Shown: piece by piece, positions 38,775-48,755 of the stretch | Layout: every line of letters begins with the position of its first letter | Position numbering within the stretch: position 1 is the stretch's first letter | Assembly (NCBI RefSeq): GCF_003351225.1 | Contig: NZ_QQSY01000001.1 | Location: 372,001-436,000, forward strand | From: Dyella solisilvae | GTDB lineage: Bacteria; Pseudomonadota; Gammaproteobacteria; Xanthomonadales; Rhodanobacteraceae | Length of the DNA: 64,000 bases | Reading direction: 5' to 3' | The notes under the pieces: model-generated | What the model was told of the DNA's origin: nothing | Seen by the model: only the letters and a program-made list of their open reading frames with translations | The model's database searches: none | Translations under genes and position numbers: made by a program

Positions 38775-40280
38775 TTAGCCGCCCTTCTCCAGCCGCGCGA
38801 TCATCGGCGCACGTGCTGCCATGATCAGCGCCGCTGCGCGATCCTCATCCATGCCTTCGATATCAATCAGGTCGTCCACTGCCAGGTCGGCCAGGTCGTC
38901 CACCGTCACCACCTCACGGGCGGCCAGCGCAAACGCGGTGGCCTCGTCCATGCCCGGCAGGTGCAACAGCTCTTCGGACGGCTGGTGCTCGTCGATGCTT
39001 TCTTCGACGGCCAGCGCCTCGGTCAGCAGCGCATCGCGGGCGCGGGCGCGCAGCTCTTCGACGATGTCCTCGTCGAAGCCTTCCACGGCCAGCAGCTCGG
39101 CGCTGGGGACATAGGCGATTTCCTCGACGCTGGAGAAACCTTCCTGCACGAGGATGTTGGCGATTTCCTGATCCACTTCCAGCTTGTCCATGAACAGCTG
39201 GCGCGCCGATTCCTGCTCGGCCTCGCTCTTGGCGGCGACCTGGTCCTGCGTCATCACGTTGAGCTGCCAGCCGGTCAGCTTGCTCGCCAGGCGCACGTTC
39301 TGGCCACCACGACCGATCGCCTGGGACAGCTTGTCCTCGGCCACCGCGATGTCCATCGAGTGCTTTTCCTCGTCCATGATGATCGACTGCACTTCCGCCG
39401 GCGCCATCGCGTTGATCACGTACTGGGCCTGGTTTTCGTGCCACAGGATGATGTCCACGCGCTCACCGTTGAGCTCGTTCGACACCGCCTGCACGCGCGA
39501 ACCGCGCATGCCGATGCAGGCGCCGATGGGATCGGTGCGCGAATCGTGCGCCACCACGGCGATCTTGGCGCGGTCGCCCGGGTCGCGGGCGCAACCCTTG
39601 ATTTCGACCAGACCCTGGCCCACTTCCGGCACTTCGAGCTTGAACAGCTCGATCATGAATTCCGGCGCGGCGCGCGACACGAACAGCTGCGGGCCGCGGG
39701 CTTCGGAGCGCACCTCGTAGAGGTAGCCGCGCACGCGGTCGCCGACGCGGGCCGACTCGCGCGGAATCGTCTTGTCGCGCGGGATGAAGGCCTCGGCATT
39801 GCTGCCCAGGTCCAGGTAGACGTTGCCGCGCTCGACGCGCTTGACGATGCCGGTGACCAGCTCGCCCACGCGCTCCTGGAACGCGTCAACCACCTGCTGG
39901 CGCTCGGCCTCGCGCACGCGCTGCACGATCACCTGCTTGGCGGCCTGGGCGGCGATGCGGCCGAACTCGGCGTTCTCGATCTGGGTCTCGATGTACTCGC
40001 CGATTTCCGCGCCTTCGCGCTCGTCGACGGCATCCATGAGACGCACCTGGTGGAACGGCGATTCCATCTCACCGTCGTCCGCGATGATCTCCCAGCGACG
40101 GAAGGTCTCGTAGTCGCCGGTGTGGCGATCGATCACCACGCGGATGTCCGGATCTTCGTCCGGATAGCGCTTCTTGGCCGCGGACGCGAGCGCCGCTTCC
40201 ATCGCCTGGAAAATCACTTCGCGCGGCACGCCCTTCTCGTTGGCAACCGCGTCAACCACCAGCAAAAGTTCTTTGCTCAT
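38775..40280 (-). CDS. nusA: Transcription termination/antitermination factor NusA
   Basis: 501-aa RNA polymerase-associated factor. The N-terminal domain starts [17 protein letters not shown]. An S1 domain ([19 protein letters not shown]) is followed by two KH domains ([17 protein letters not shown] and [16 protein letters not shown]). Two acidic C-terminal repeats lie from about residue 370 on. This is the gammaproteobacterial architecture with both acidic repeats. Located between rimP and infB, 48 bp after rimP. Confidence 0.97.
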   Translation of the reverse strand: MSKELLLVVDAVANEKGVPREVIFQAMEAALASAAKKRYPDEDPDIRVVIDRHTGDYETFRRWEIIADDGEMESPFHQVRLMDAVDEREGAEIGEYIETQIENAEFGRIAAQAAKQVIVQRVREAERQQVVDAFQERVGELVTGIVKRVERGNVYLDLGSNAEAFIPRDKTIPRESARVGDRVRGYLYEVRSEARGPQLFVSRAAPEFMIELFKLEVPEVGQGLVEIKGCARDPGDRAKIAVVAHDSRTDPIGACIGMRGSRVQAVSNELNGERVDIILWHENQAQYVINAMAPAEVQSIIMDEEKHSMDIAVAEDKLSQAIGRGGQNVRLASKLTGWQLNVMTQDQVAAKSEAEQESARQLFMDKLEVDQEIANILVQEGFSSVEEIAYVPSAELLAVEGFDEDIVEELRARARDALLTEALAVEESIDEHQPSEELLHLPGMDEATAFALAAREVVTVDDLADLAVDDLIDIEGMDEDRAAALIMAARAPMIARLEKGG

Positions 40281-40328
40281 TGCAGCAACTCCGTAGACAC
40301 CACCGGCGTCCGATCGGTTTCGAATGGT

Positions 40329-40847
40329 TTAGTTCTTTGGCGACTTCTTGGCCGGACCCTTGCCGGGCTTGGGCTGGGGCGCATAACCGAGCGCCACCCA
40401 GTCAGGCACCACGCGCGCGCTTTCCACCGCGTCATGGTCGAACTCGAAGGTCTTGCCTTCGGCTTCCAGCGAAATATGTTCGCCTTCCACCGCCGTTACC
40501 TTGCCGCGAAGACGACGCCGGCCTTCCAGCGGCGCCTTCAGCAGAATCTTCACTTCCTTCCCGGCCACCTTGGCAAACTGCGCCGCGGTGAAGAGCGGGC
40601 GGTCGATGCCGGGGGAAGACACTTCCAGGACGTAGTGGCCGGGAATCGGGTCTTCCACATCCAACATCGCCGACAGCTCGCGGCTGCCCGCTTCGCAATC
40701 GTCCACCGTGACTTCGCGCCCTTCGGCGTCGATGTAGACACGCAGGGTACTCTGCCCCTGCGACGGGGTGAACTCCACGCCGATGCATTCCAGACCCAGA
40801 TCGGCCAGAACCTCGGTGAAGCGTTGAGCCAGTGCCTGCGTATCCAT
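40329..40847 (-). CDS. rimP: Ribosome maturation factor RimP
   Basis: 172-aa 30S assembly factor. The N-terminal domain includes [22 protein letters not shown], then [18 protein letters not shown] and the family landmark [14 protein letters not shown]. An SH3-like C-terminal domain and a Lys/Pro-rich tail end the protein. The ATG at 40847 was chosen over an in-frame ATG at 40880, which falls in the terminator hairpin. First protein gene of the superoperon after the initiator tRNA. Confidence 0.95.
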   Translation of the reverse strand: MDTQALAQRFTEVLADLGLECIGVEFTPSQGQSTLRVYIDAEGREVTVDDCEAGSRELSAMLDVEDPIPGHYVLEVSSPGIDRPLFTAAQFAKVAGKEVKILLKAPLEGRRRLRGKVTAVEGEHISLEAEGKTFEFDHDAVESARVVPDWVALGYAPQPKPGKGPAKKSPKN

Positions 40848-40878
40848 GATTTGCCTATCTTTACCAGTCGCCAGAAAC

Positions 40879-40903
40879 AAAAAATGGGCTCAAGCGGCCC
40901 ATT
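40879..40903 (-). terminator. Intrinsic terminator/attenuator before rimP
   Basis: On the minus strand AATGGGC and GCCCATT pair around a 7-base loop and are followed by a T-run. It lies 32 bases upstream of the rimP start and downstream of the tRNA terminator, so it would act as an attenuator for rimP-nusA if transcription comes from an upstream promoter. Confidence 0.65.
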
Positions 40904-41011
40904 CCCTTATCTCGCCGATGTCCCGACTCATCCAGACCTTTCCGGGGCACCTTGGCGCAGACAGCATCAAAGCAGCCTGTGACGCACGTGCGACGCTTCC
41001 TTGCGCCCAAC

Positions 41012-41035
41012 AAAAAAGCCTCACGAGGAGGCTTT
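41012..41035 (-). terminator. Intrinsic terminator of the initiator tRNA gene
   Basis: AAAGCCTC and GAGGCTTT form an 8-bp stem on the minus strand followed by T residues, beginning 19 bases after the tRNA CCA end. Confidence 0.8.
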
Positions 41036-41053
41036 CTTGTTCTAAGAAAGATC

Positions 41054-41130
41054 TGGTAGCGGGGGCAGGATTCGAACCTGCGACCTTCGGGTTATGAGCC
41101 CGACGAGCTGCCAGACTGCTCCACCCCGCA
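41054..41130 (-). tRNA. metY: Initiator tRNA-fMet (CAT)
   Basis: 77-nt cloverleaf with encoded CCA. The anticodon loop CTCATAA is closed by the three G:C pairs (GGG/CCC) typical of initiator tRNA. T-loop TTCGAAT and D-stem are normal. Acceptor pairs 2-71 to 7-66 are intact, while position 1 is T and position 72 is T, so the first pair is mismatched as in initiators (C1:A72 in E. coli). Its place before rimP-nusA-infB is the conserved metY position. Confidence 0.95.
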
Positions 41131-41143
41131 TCAGAGTCCAGAA

Positions 41144-41172
41144 ATATTAGCGAGATGGCCGAATTCTTGCAA
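41144..41172 (-). promoter_or_regulatory. Promoter of initiator tRNA gene
   Basis: On the minus strand TTGCAA (41167-41172), a 17-base spacer and TAATAT (41144-41149), with the tRNA 5' end 14 bases downstream of the -10. Near-consensus spacing and hexamers. Confidence 0.75.
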
Positions 41173-41212
41173 GCCTTTTCGCGAAAATATTTTACAGGAC
41201 TGAAATAGTCGC

Positions 41213-41235
41213 GGTGACGGCGAACGACCGTCACC
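41213..41235 (-). terminator. Hairpin after nuoN, end of nuo operon
   Basis: GGTGACGG-cgaacga-CCGTCACC, an 8-bp perfect stem 8 bases beyond the nuoN stop. T-poor, so possibly Rho-assisted. Confidence 0.55.
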
Positions 41236-41242
41236 ACGACCA

Positions 41243-42682
41243 TCAGCCGACAAACACCGACTGACACCAGCCGAACAGCGGGCCCCAGGTCAGGCCCAGC
41301 ACCAGCAGCGCCAGCACGTTCAGGGACAACACCAGGCGCACCGACACGTCACCCTGCAGGTGGATCTCCGTGCCCTCCACCGGCTTGTCGAAGTACATCA
41401 CCTTGACCACGCGCAGGTAGTAGTAGAGGCCGATGATGGCGAACACTGCGCCCACCAGGGCCAGCCACAGGAAACCAGCGTGGATGGCTGCCTGGAACAC
41501 CAGCAGCTTGGCGAAGAAACCAAACATCGGCGGCACGCCGGCCAGCGAGAACATCACCAGCATCATCAGGAACGCAGCCCACGGCGAACGCTGGTTCAGG
41601 CCCTTGAGGTCGTCGATTTCCTCGCACTCGAAACCCGCGCGAGCCAGCGCCAGGATCACGCCGAAGGCCGCCGCGCTCATCAGCGCGTAGCTGATGGCGT
41701 AGAACAGCGCCGAGGCATAGCCCTCGGGACCGGCATTGACCAGGCCCAGCAGCAGGTAACCCATGTGCGAGATGGTCGAATAGGCTAGCAGGCGCTTGAG
41801 GTTGGTCTGCACCAGCGCCACCACGTTGCCGATCGCCAGCGACAGCACCGCAAGGCAGGCCAGCATCAGCTGCCAGTGGTGGGCCAAGTCACCCAGGCCG
41901 TTGGCCAGCAGGCGGTAGGCCATACCGAACGCGGCCAGCTTCGGCGCCGAGCCGATGAAGATGGTCACCGCGGTCGGGGCGCCCTGGTACACGTCCGGGA
42001 TCCACATGTGGAAAGGCGCCGCGCCCAGCTTGAAGGCGATGCCCACGATCATGAAGATCAGGCCAAACACCAGCAGGTTAGGCATGGAGGTCTGGGTGGC
42101 GGCCATGTGCAGGTGGGCCAGGTCCAGCGTCCCGGTGGCGCCGTACACCATCGACATGCCGTACAGCAGCATGCCCGAGGCCAGCGCGCCGAGCACGAAG
42201 TACTTGATCGCCGCTTCGGACGACAGGCGCGAGTCGCGGTTCAGCGCGACCAGCGCATACGAGGACAGGGTCAGCTGCTCGAGGCCCAGGTACACGGTGA
42301 TCAGGCTGCCGGCCGAGACCAGCAGCATGATGCCGATCACCGCGAAGATGGTCAGCGTGTAGAACTCGCCGATGAACAGCTTCCGGTCCATCAGGTAGGG
42401 CTTGGCGTAGACGAACACCAGCACCGTGCTGAGCAAGGCAAACACCTTCAGCACTTCCGCGACGCCGTCGCGCACGAACATGCCGTTGAAGGCGGTCACC
42501 GCCTGGCTGGGCTGCCCTTCCACCACCAGGTAGACGCCGACCAGCAGCACCGCGATGGACAGCCAGTGCAGCAGCGGACGCTGCTCGGGCTTCATGAAGG
42601 CATCCAGCAGTAGCAGCAAGCACGCCGCCACCACCAGATACAGCTCCGGCAACAGGATCAGAATGTCATTGAGATTCGCCAT
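41243..42682 (-). CDS. nuoN: NADH-quinone oxidoreductase subunit N
   Basis: 479-aa antiporter-like membrane subunit of complex I, about 14 helices, one of the three proton-pumping modules. Recognised by ILLPELYLVVAACLLLL, the conserved lysine region FKLGAAPFHMWIPDVYQGAP, and FFAKLLVFQAA. Last gene of nuoA-N, 12 bp after nuoM. Confidence 0.96.
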   Translation of the reverse strand: MANLNDILILLPELYLVVAACLLLLLDAFMKPEQRPLLHWLSIAVLLVGVYLVVEGQPSQAVTAFNGMFVRDGVAEVLKVFALLSTVLVFVYAKPYLMDRKLFIGEFYTLTIFAVIGIMLLVSAGSLITVYLGLEQLTLSSYALVALNRDSRLSSEAAIKYFVLGALASGMLLYGMSMVYGATGTLDLAHLHMAATQTSMPNLLVFGLIFMIVGIAFKLGAAPFHMWIPDVYQGAPTAVTIFIGSAPKLAAFGMAYRLLANGLGDLAHHWQLMLACLAVLSLAIGNVVALVQTNLKRLLAYSTISHMGYLLLGLVNAGPEGYASALFYAISYALMSAAAFGVILALARAGFECEEIDDLKGLNQRSPWAAFLMMLVMFSLAGVPPMFGFFAKLLVFQAAIHAGFLWLALVGAVFAIIGLYYYLRVVKVMYFDKPVEGTEIHLQGDVSVRLVLSLNVLALLVLGLTWGPLFGWCQSVFVG

Positions 42683-42694
42683 GATCGGTCCTGC

Positions 42695-44203
42695 TTAGAT
42701 CTTGTGGTTGCCAAGCTGCGTGACCAGCTGCGTCACCGAGCTGTCCATCAGGTGCACCAGCGGGTGCGGCCAGATGCCCAGAACCAGAGTGCCCGCGGCG
42801 AAGGCGCCCAGCACCAGCCACTCGCGACCGTTGATGTCCTTCATCTCGGCCACGTGCGGATTGGTGATGTCACCCCACAGCACGCGCTTGACCATGTACA
42901 GCGTGTAGGCCGCGCTGATGATCAGCGTGAAGGCGGCGAAGAACGCGATCCACGGGTTGGCCTGGAAGCTGGCCAGAATCACCTGGAACTCGCCCACGAA
43001 ACCGCTGGTGCCCGGCATGCCGCTGTTGGCCATGGCGAACAGCACGTAGAAGAAGCCGAACCACGGCATCACGTTGATGACGCCGCCGTAATCCTTGATC
43101 TGGCGGGTGTGCAGACGGTCATACAGCACGCCGATGCACGAGAACATCGCGCCCGACACGAAGCCGTGCGAAATCATCTGCACCATCGCGCCCTGCATGC
43201 CCAGCTTGGCCGCGTCGGCATTGCCGGCGCCGCGCACCAGCATGAAGGCGATGAAGATGCCGAGGGTGACGAAGCCCATGTGCGCCACGGACGAGTACGC
43301 CACCAGCTTCTTCATGTCCTCCTGCACCAGCGCGATGTAGCCGATGTAGACCACCGCGATCAGGCTCAGGCCGATCACCACCCAGGCATAGGCCTCGGAC
43401 GCATCCGGGGTAATGGGCAGCGAGAAGCGCAGGAAACCGTAGCCACCGATCTTCAGCATCACCGCAGCCAGCACCACCGAACCACCGGTCGGCGCTTCCA
43501 CGTGGGCGTCCGGCAACCAGGTGTGCACCGGCACCATCGGCACCTTCACCGCAAACGCGATCAGGAAGGCGAAGAACAGCCAGGTCTGCTCCTGCATGGT
43601 CAGCGGCAGCGAGGCCAGCGTGGCCAGGTCGAACGAGCCTGCCTTCAGGTACAGGTAGATCAGGCCCACCAGCATGAAGATGGAGCCGAAGAACGTGTAG
43701 ATGAAGAACTTCAGGGTCGCGTACACGCGACGCGGACCACCCCAGACACCGATGAGGATGAACATCGGGATCAGCATGGCCTCGAAGAACACGTAGAACA
43801 GCAGCGCGTCGGTGGCGCAGAACACGCCGATCATCAGGCCTTCGAGCACCAGCATGGCGGCCATGTACTGGTGCGGGTTGGTCTGGATGACCTCCCACGC
43901 GCCCACGATCACCAGGATGCCGACGAACGTGGTGAGCAGGATCAGCGCCACCGAGATGCCGTCGACGGCGAGGCTGTAATGGACCCCGAGCGAGGCGATC
44001 CACACGTGGCTTTCCACCAGCTGCTTGGCGCTATCGGCCGTGTTGTACATCGGCAGCAGATAGAGGCTGAGCACGAAGGTGAGGATGGCCACCACCAGCG
44101 CGATCCAGCGCGCCGTGTTGGGGCGACCGGAGCCGGCGAGCAGCACCGGGATGGCGCCCACGATGGGGAGCCAGATCAGCAGGCTGAGCAAATGATTGAA
44201 CAT
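42695..44203 (-). CDS. nuoM: NADH-quinone oxidoreductase subunit M
   Basis: 502-aa antiporter-like membrane subunit of complex I. Conserved segments are VKVPMVPVHTWLPDAHVEAP, with the pump-related lysine and proton-pathway residues, AYSSVAHMGFVTLG, and PGTSGFVGEF. Follows nuoL after 13 bp. Confidence 0.97.
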   Translation of the reverse strand: MFNHLLSLLIWLPIVGAIPVLLAGSGRPNTARWIALVVAILTFVLSLYLLPMYNTADSAKQLVESHVWIASLGVHYSLAVDGISVALILLTTFVGILVIVGAWEVIQTNPHQYMAAMLVLEGLMIGVFCATDALLFYVFFEAMLIPMFILIGVWGGPRRVYATLKFFIYTFFGSIFMLVGLIYLYLKAGSFDLATLASLPLTMQEQTWLFFAFLIAFAVKVPMVPVHTWLPDAHVEAPTGGSVVLAAVMLKIGGYGFLRFSLPITPDASEAYAWVVIGLSLIAVVYIGYIALVQEDMKKLVAYSSVAHMGFVTLGIFIAFMLVRGAGNADAAKLGMQGAMVQMISHGFVSGAMFSCIGVLYDRLHTRQIKDYGGVINVMPWFGFFYVLFAMANSGMPGTSGFVGEFQVILASFQANPWIAFFAAFTLIISAAYTLYMVKRVLWGDITNPHVAEMKDINGREWLVLGAFAAGTLVLGIWPHPLVHLMDSSVTQLVTQLGNHKI

Positions 44204-44216
44204 GGAGCAGGTTCCC

Positions 44217-46250
44217 TTATTGCCCGACCAGCCAATACCCGCCGAGCAGCAGGATCAGGCCGAGGATCATCGCGAAGGCGTAGTGATAGAGATAACCGGA
44301 CTGCAGGCGACGCACGCCTCCGGCAATGCGGTCCACCAGATTCGCCGAGCCATCGACCAGCACGCCGTCGATCACCGCCGTATCGCCACCCTTCCACAGG
44401 GCGCGACCCAGCGCGATGCCGCCGCGGGCGAAGACGATGTAATACACCGCGTCGAACCAGTACTTGTGGTTCAACATGTTGTAGATCGGCTTGAACGTGG
44501 TCTTGATGCGATCGGCCACGGCCGGGTTGAACAGGTAGATGTAGGTCTGGATGGCGAACGCCGTCAGCACCAGCAGGAACGGCAGCTGGAAGAAGCCGTG
44601 CAGCGCCATGGCGGCCGAGCCGTGGAACTCCTTGGCCAGTTCGCCCAGCACGTTGTTCGCCTCGTTGACATGGATGGCGCTGCCGAACCACTCGCGGAAC
44701 AGCAGCGGCTCGACCGTGAAGAAGCCCACCAGCAGCGACGGGATCGCCAGCAGGATCAGCGGCAGCGTCACCACCCAAGGCGTCTCATGCGGGGTCTCGT
44801 GCATGATGCCCTGCTCGTGGTGGCCGTGGTCGTCGATGTGATCCACGTGGTGGCCATGACCATGGTCGTGGACCACGGTGAAGCGCTCCTTGCCATGGAA
44901 CGTCATGTACATCTGGCGAAAGGTGTACAGCGCGGTCACGAAGGCGCCGGCCATCACGCAGAAGTAGGCGTAGTGCGAGCCCCAGCGATGCGATTCGCCG
45001 ACGGCCTCGATGATGGCGTCCTTCGAATAGAAGCCCGCAAAGAACGGCACGCCGCACAGCGCCAGCGAACCGACCCACATGGTGATCCAGGTGATCGGCA
45101 TGTACTTGCGCAGGCCGCCCATGTAGCGCATGTCCTGCTCATGGTGCATGGCGATGATGACCGAGCCGGCGCCGAGGAACAGCAGGGCCTTGAAGAAGGC
45201 ATGGGTCATCAGGTGGAACACCGCGCCGGCATAGGCCGACACGCCCAGCGCCACCGTCATGTAGCCCAGCTGCGAAAGCGTGGAGTACGCGACGACGCGC
45301 TTGATGTCGTTCTGCACGATGCCGATCAGGCCGGTGAACAGCGCACCGGTGGCGCCGATGATCATCACGAAGCTGAGCGCGGTCTCCGAGAGCTCGAACA
45401 GCGGCGACATGCGCGCCACCATGAAGATGCCGGCGGTCACCATGGTCGCGGCGTGGATCAGGGCCGAGATCGGGGTCGGGCCTTCCATCGAGTCCGGCAG
45501 CCACACGTGCAGCGGCACCTGGGCGGACTTGCCCATCGCGCCGATGAACAGAAAGATGCAGATGACCGTGGCGGCGTCCCAATGGGTGTTCTGGGTGATC
45601 TGCAGCGTCTTGCCGACCAGGCTGTCCGCGCTGGCGAAGGCGGTGGCGTAGTCCAGCGTGCCGAGGAAGTACAGCACGCCGGCGATGCCCAGCAGGAAGC
45701 CGAAATCGCCCACGCGGTTGACCACGAAGGCCTTGAGGTTGGCGAAGATCGCCGTCGGGCGCTTGAACCAGAAGCCGATCAGCAGGTACGACACCAGGCC
45801 CACCGCTTCCCAGCCGAAGAACAGCTGCATGAAGTTGTTGCTCATCACGAGCATCAACATCGAGAAGGTGAACAGCGAGATGTAGCTGAAGAAGCGCTGG
45901 TAGCCCGGGTCCTCATGCATGTAGCCGATGGTGTAGATGTGCACCAGCAGCGACACGAAGGTGACCACCACCATCATCATGGCGGTGAGGCGGTCGATCA
46001 GGAAGCCCACGTGCGCGGAGTACTTGCCGATCTCGAACCAGGTGTAGATGTTCTGGTTGTAGACCGGGGCGCCGCCGGCGGTGAGCTGGTACAGCACGTA
46101 GAAGGACAAACCGCAGGCGATGGCCACGCCCAGGATCGTCGCGGTGTGCGCGCCGGCCCGGCCAATGAATCGGCCGAAGAAACCGGCGAGCAGGCAGCCG
46201 ACGAGCGGCGCCAGCGCGATGGTCAGCAATACGGAGGTAGACAGTTCCAT
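44217..46250 (-). CDS. nuoL: NADH-quinone oxidoreductase subunit L
   Basis: 677-aa largest proton-pumping membrane subunit of complex I, with the long C-terminal lateral helix that spans the membrane arm. Motifs: GWEAVGLVSYLLIGFW, GKSAQVPLHVWLPDSMEGPTP and AYSTLSQLGYM. A His-rich stretch (HDHGHGHHVDHIDDHGHHEQ) near residue 460 lies in a loop; such loops are common in NuoL. Starts 4 bp after nuoK. Confidence 0.97.
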   Translation of the reverse strand: MELSTSVLLTIALAPLVGCLLAGFFGRFIGRAGAHTATILGVAIACGLSFYVLYQLTAGGAPVYNQNIYTWFEIGKYSAHVGFLIDRLTAMMMVVVTFVSLLVHIYTIGYMHEDPGYQRFFSYISLFTFSMLMLVMSNNFMQLFFGWEAVGLVSYLLIGFWFKRPTAIFANLKAFVVNRVGDFGFLLGIAGVLYFLGTLDYATAFASADSLVGKTLQITQNTHWDAATVICIFLFIGAMGKSAQVPLHVWLPDSMEGPTPISALIHAATMVTAGIFMVARMSPLFELSETALSFVMIIGATGALFTGLIGIVQNDIKRVVAYSTLSQLGYMTVALGVSAYAGAVFHLMTHAFFKALLFLGAGSVIIAMHHEQDMRYMGGLRKYMPITWITMWVGSLALCGVPFFAGFYSKDAIIEAVGESHRWGSHYAYFCVMAGAFVTALYTFRQMYMTFHGKERFTVVHDHGHGHHVDHIDDHGHHEQGIMHETPHETPWVVTLPLILLAIPSLLVGFFTVEPLLFREWFGSAIHVNEANNVLGELAKEFHGSAAMALHGFFQLPFLLVLTAFAIQTYIYLFNPAVADRIKTTFKPIYNMLNHKYWFDAVYYIVFARGGIALGRALWKGGDTAVIDGVLVDGSANLVDRIAGGVRRLQSGYLYHYAFAMILGLILLLGGYWLVGQ

Positions 46251-46254
46251 CGGG

Positions 46255-46560
46255 TCAGCCCTTCATGCTGTCGATTTCGGCGACATTAATGGTGCTGCGG
46301 TTGCGGAACAGCAGGACCAGGATCGCCAGGCCGATGGCGGTTTCCGCCGCGGCCACGGTGAGGATGAAGAACACGAACACCTGCCCCGCCACGTCGCCGA
46401 GGAATCGGGAGAACGCCACGAAGTTGATGTTCACCGCGAGCAGCATGAGCTCGATCGACATCAGCAGAACGATCACGTTCTTGCGGTTGATGAAGAGACT
46501 GGCCAGGGCGATGCAGAACAGCACGGCGCCGAGCACGATGAAGTGCGAGAGCGTGATCAT
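46255..46560 (-). CDS. nuoK: NADH-quinone oxidoreductase subunit K
   Basis: 101-aa, three-helix membrane subunit of complex I. The conserved membrane glutamates appear in [14 protein letters not shown] and [13 protein letters not shown]. The start codon overlaps the nuoJ stop (ATGA). Confidence 0.97.
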   Translation of the reverse strand: MITLSHFIVLGAVLFCIALASLFINRKNVIVLLMSIELMLLAVNINFVAFSRFLGDVAGQVFVFFILTVAAAETAIGLAILVLLFRNRSTINVAEIDSMKG

Positions 46561-47210
46561 GGGGTGGTCTCCTTGCCCGGTGCAGGCTGCGGCGCCGCCG
46601 GAGCGACCGCCGCCATCTTCACCACGCGGATGCGGTCACGTGCATTGACGAGAACCTGCTGCGAGGCCTTCTGGTGGCGCACGCCGGTGCGATGACGCAG
46701 GGTCAGCACCACGGCCGCCACGACGCCCACGGTGAGGATCAGCGCGGCGATCTCGAACGGCAGCAGGAACTGCGTGTACAGCGCCTGGCCCAGCCACTCG
46801 GTATTGGACATGCCAGCCACGGTCGCGGGGTTGGCGCCCATCACCTGCTGGTGCATGGCGCGCACGCCGATCAGGCCAAGCATCTCGCCCAGCATGATCA
46901 GGGCCACGATGATGCCCACCGGCAGGAACTTGATGAAGCCCTCCCTCAGGTGCTCCTGGTTGATGTCCAGCATCATCACCACGAACAGGAACAGCACCAT
47001 CACCGCGCCCACGTAGACCACGATGAGGGCAATGGCGAGGAACTCGGCCTCGGCCAGCAGCCAGATGCAGGCCGTGCTGAAGAAGGTGAGCACCAGCGCC
47101 AGCACGGCATGCACCGTGTTACGCAGGGTGACCACGCCCAGCGCGGCCACCACGGTGACCGCGGCGAAGGCGTAGAAGCAGACGAGTTGGAACATTTGCG
47201 GATCAATCAT
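46557..47210 (-). CDS. nuoJ: NADH-quinone oxidoreductase subunit J
   Basis: 217-aa membrane subunit of complex I with five helices. The helix-3 signature [20 protein letters not shown] is present. The C terminus continues beyond the last helix as a Pro/Ala-rich cytoplasmic or periplasmic tail. Overlaps nuoK by 4 bp. Confidence 0.96.
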   Translation of the reverse strand: MIDPQMFQLVCFYAFAAVTVVAALGVVTLRNTVHAVLALVLTFFSTACIWLLAEAEFLAIALIVVYVGAVMVLFLFVVMMLDINQEHLREGFIKFLPVGIIVALIMLGEMLGLIGVRAMHQQVMGANPATVAGMSNTEWLGQALYTQFLLPFEIAALILTVGVVAAVVLTLRHRTGVRHQKASQQVLVNARDRIRVVKMAAVAPAAPQPAPGKETTP

Positions 47211-47222
47211 GATGTCCCTTCC

Positions 47223-47714
47223 TCACCGGTACGCGGCGTCTTGAGCGCGGGCCGCGGCGATGTCCGCTTCAAAGCGGTCGCCGATGGCCAGCAACTGCGG
47301 CTTGGTCACCACGTTCTCGCCACGCTGCTCGAAGTGGTATTCGTGGATATGGGTCTCGACGATCGAGTCGACCGGGCAGCTCTCTTCGCAGAAACCGCAG
47401 AAGATGCACTTGAACAGGTCGATGTCGTAGCGCGTGGTGCGGCGCTGGCCGTCGCTCTCGCGCGGCGCCGAATCGATGGTGATGGCCAGGGCCGGGCACA
47501 CCGCCTCGCACAGCTTGCACGCGATGCAGCGCTCTTCGCCGTTCGGGTAACGACGCAGGGCGTGCAGGCCACGGAAGCGGTTTGACTTGGGGATGTGCTC
47601 CATCGGGTAGCGCATCGTGTACTTCGGGCTGAACATGTAGCGCATGGTCAGCGCCAAGCCCTTGGTCAGCTCGATAAGCAGGAGGCTCTTGAAATAGTGA
47701 GTAACGCGGGACAT
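47223..47714 (-). CDS. nuoI: NADH-quinone oxidoreductase subunit I
   Basis: 163-aa ferredoxin-like subunit carrying clusters N6a and N6b. Two CxxCxxCxxxCP motifs are at Cys63/66/69/73 and Cys103/106/109/113, with the usual cross-over ligation expected. Connects NuoG/NuoD to NuoB in the electron path. Confidence 0.97.
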   Translation of the reverse strand: MSRVTHYFKSLLLIELTKGLALTMRYMFSPKYTMRYPMEHIPKSNRFRGLHALRRYPNGEERCIACKLCEAVCPALAITIDSAPRESDGQRRTTRYDIDLFKCIFCGFCEESCPVDSIVETHIHEYHFEQRGENVVTKPQLLAIGDRFEADIAAARAQDAAYR

Positions 47715-47722
47715 GGTTTTCT

Positions 47723-48751
47723 TCAGCCTCCCGTGCCCACGGTGACCCAGCCGAAATACTTCATGCAGCCGGCGACGAGGACCCAGGCGATGGTGATGGG
47801 GATAAACACCTTCCAGCCCAGACGCATGATCTGGTCATAGCGGTAGCGCGGGAAGCTGGCGCGGAACCACAGGAACATGAAGGCGAACAGGAAGACCTTG
47901 GCGAACAGCCACAGGAAGCCGTCGTGGCCGAGAAGGCCCCACGACGCTGGGAACGGAGACAGCCAGCCGCCCATGAACAGGATCGAGGCCAGGAAACTGA
48001 CCAGGATCATGTTGGCGTATTCGGCGAGGAAGAACAGCGCGAAGGCCGAACCGGAGTATTCCACGTGGAAACCGGCCACGATTTCCGACTCGCCTTCCGC
48101 CACGTCGAATGGCGCGCGGTTCGTTTCGGCCACGCCGGAGATGAAGTAGATGATGAAGACAGGCAGCAGCGGCCACATGAACCAGCCGAAGATGCCCTTG
48201 CTGCCCGCCTGCGCATGCACGATGTCGGTGAGGTTCAGCGAACCGGCCAGCACCAGCACGGAGACCAGGCACAGGCCCATGGCCAGCTCGTAGGAGATCA
48301 CCTGGGCAGCCGAGCGCATGGCGCCGAGCAGCGCGTAACGCGAGTTGGAGGCCCAGCCGGCGAGGATGATGCCGTACACGCCCAGCGAGGTCATCGCCAG
48401 CAGGTAGAGCACGCCGGCGTTGACGTTGGCGAGCACCAGACCGTCGTTGAATGGAACCACGGCCCAGGCCGCGAGCGCCGGGACCAGGGCGATCAGAGGC
48501 GCCATGTAATACAGCGCCTTGCTCGCATTGGTCGGAAGGATCACTTCCTTCAGCAGCAGCTTGACCACGTCCGCAAAGGCCTGCAGCAGGCCGAAGGGAC
48601 CAATCTTGTTGGGCCCCATGCGCACGTGCATCCAGCCGAGGACCTTGCGCTCCCACCACACGTACAACGCCACGCCGATCACCAGCGGCAGGACGATGCA
48701 CAGGATGTAGATGACCGGCCAGACAACCTGGTTGAGAATCTGTTCGCCCAT
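47723..48751 (-). CDS. nuoH: NADH-quinone oxidoreductase subunit H
   Basis: 342-aa membrane subunit forming much of the quinone-binding chamber entrance. Recognised by [40 protein letters not shown] with its conserved glutamates, and [20 protein letters not shown]. About eight helices. Starts 4 bp after nuoG. Confidence 0.97.
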   Translation of the reverse strand: MGEQILNQVVWPVIYILCIVLPLVIGVALYVWWERKVLGWMHVRMGPNKIGPFGLLQAFADVVKLLLKEVILPTNASKALYYMAPLIALVPALAAWAVVPFNDGLVLANVNAGVLYLLAMTSLGVYGIILAGWASNSRYALLGAMRSAAQVISYELAMGLCLVSVLVLAGSLNLTDIVHAQAGSKGIFGWFMWPLLPVFIIYFISGVAETNRAPFDVAEGESEIVAGFHVEYSGSAFALFFLAEYANMILVSFLASILFMGGWLSPFPASWGLLGHDGFLWLFAKVFLFAFMFLWFRASFPRYRYDQIMRLGWKVFIPITIAWVLVAGCMKYFGWVTVGTGG

Positions 48752-48755
48752 GTGC

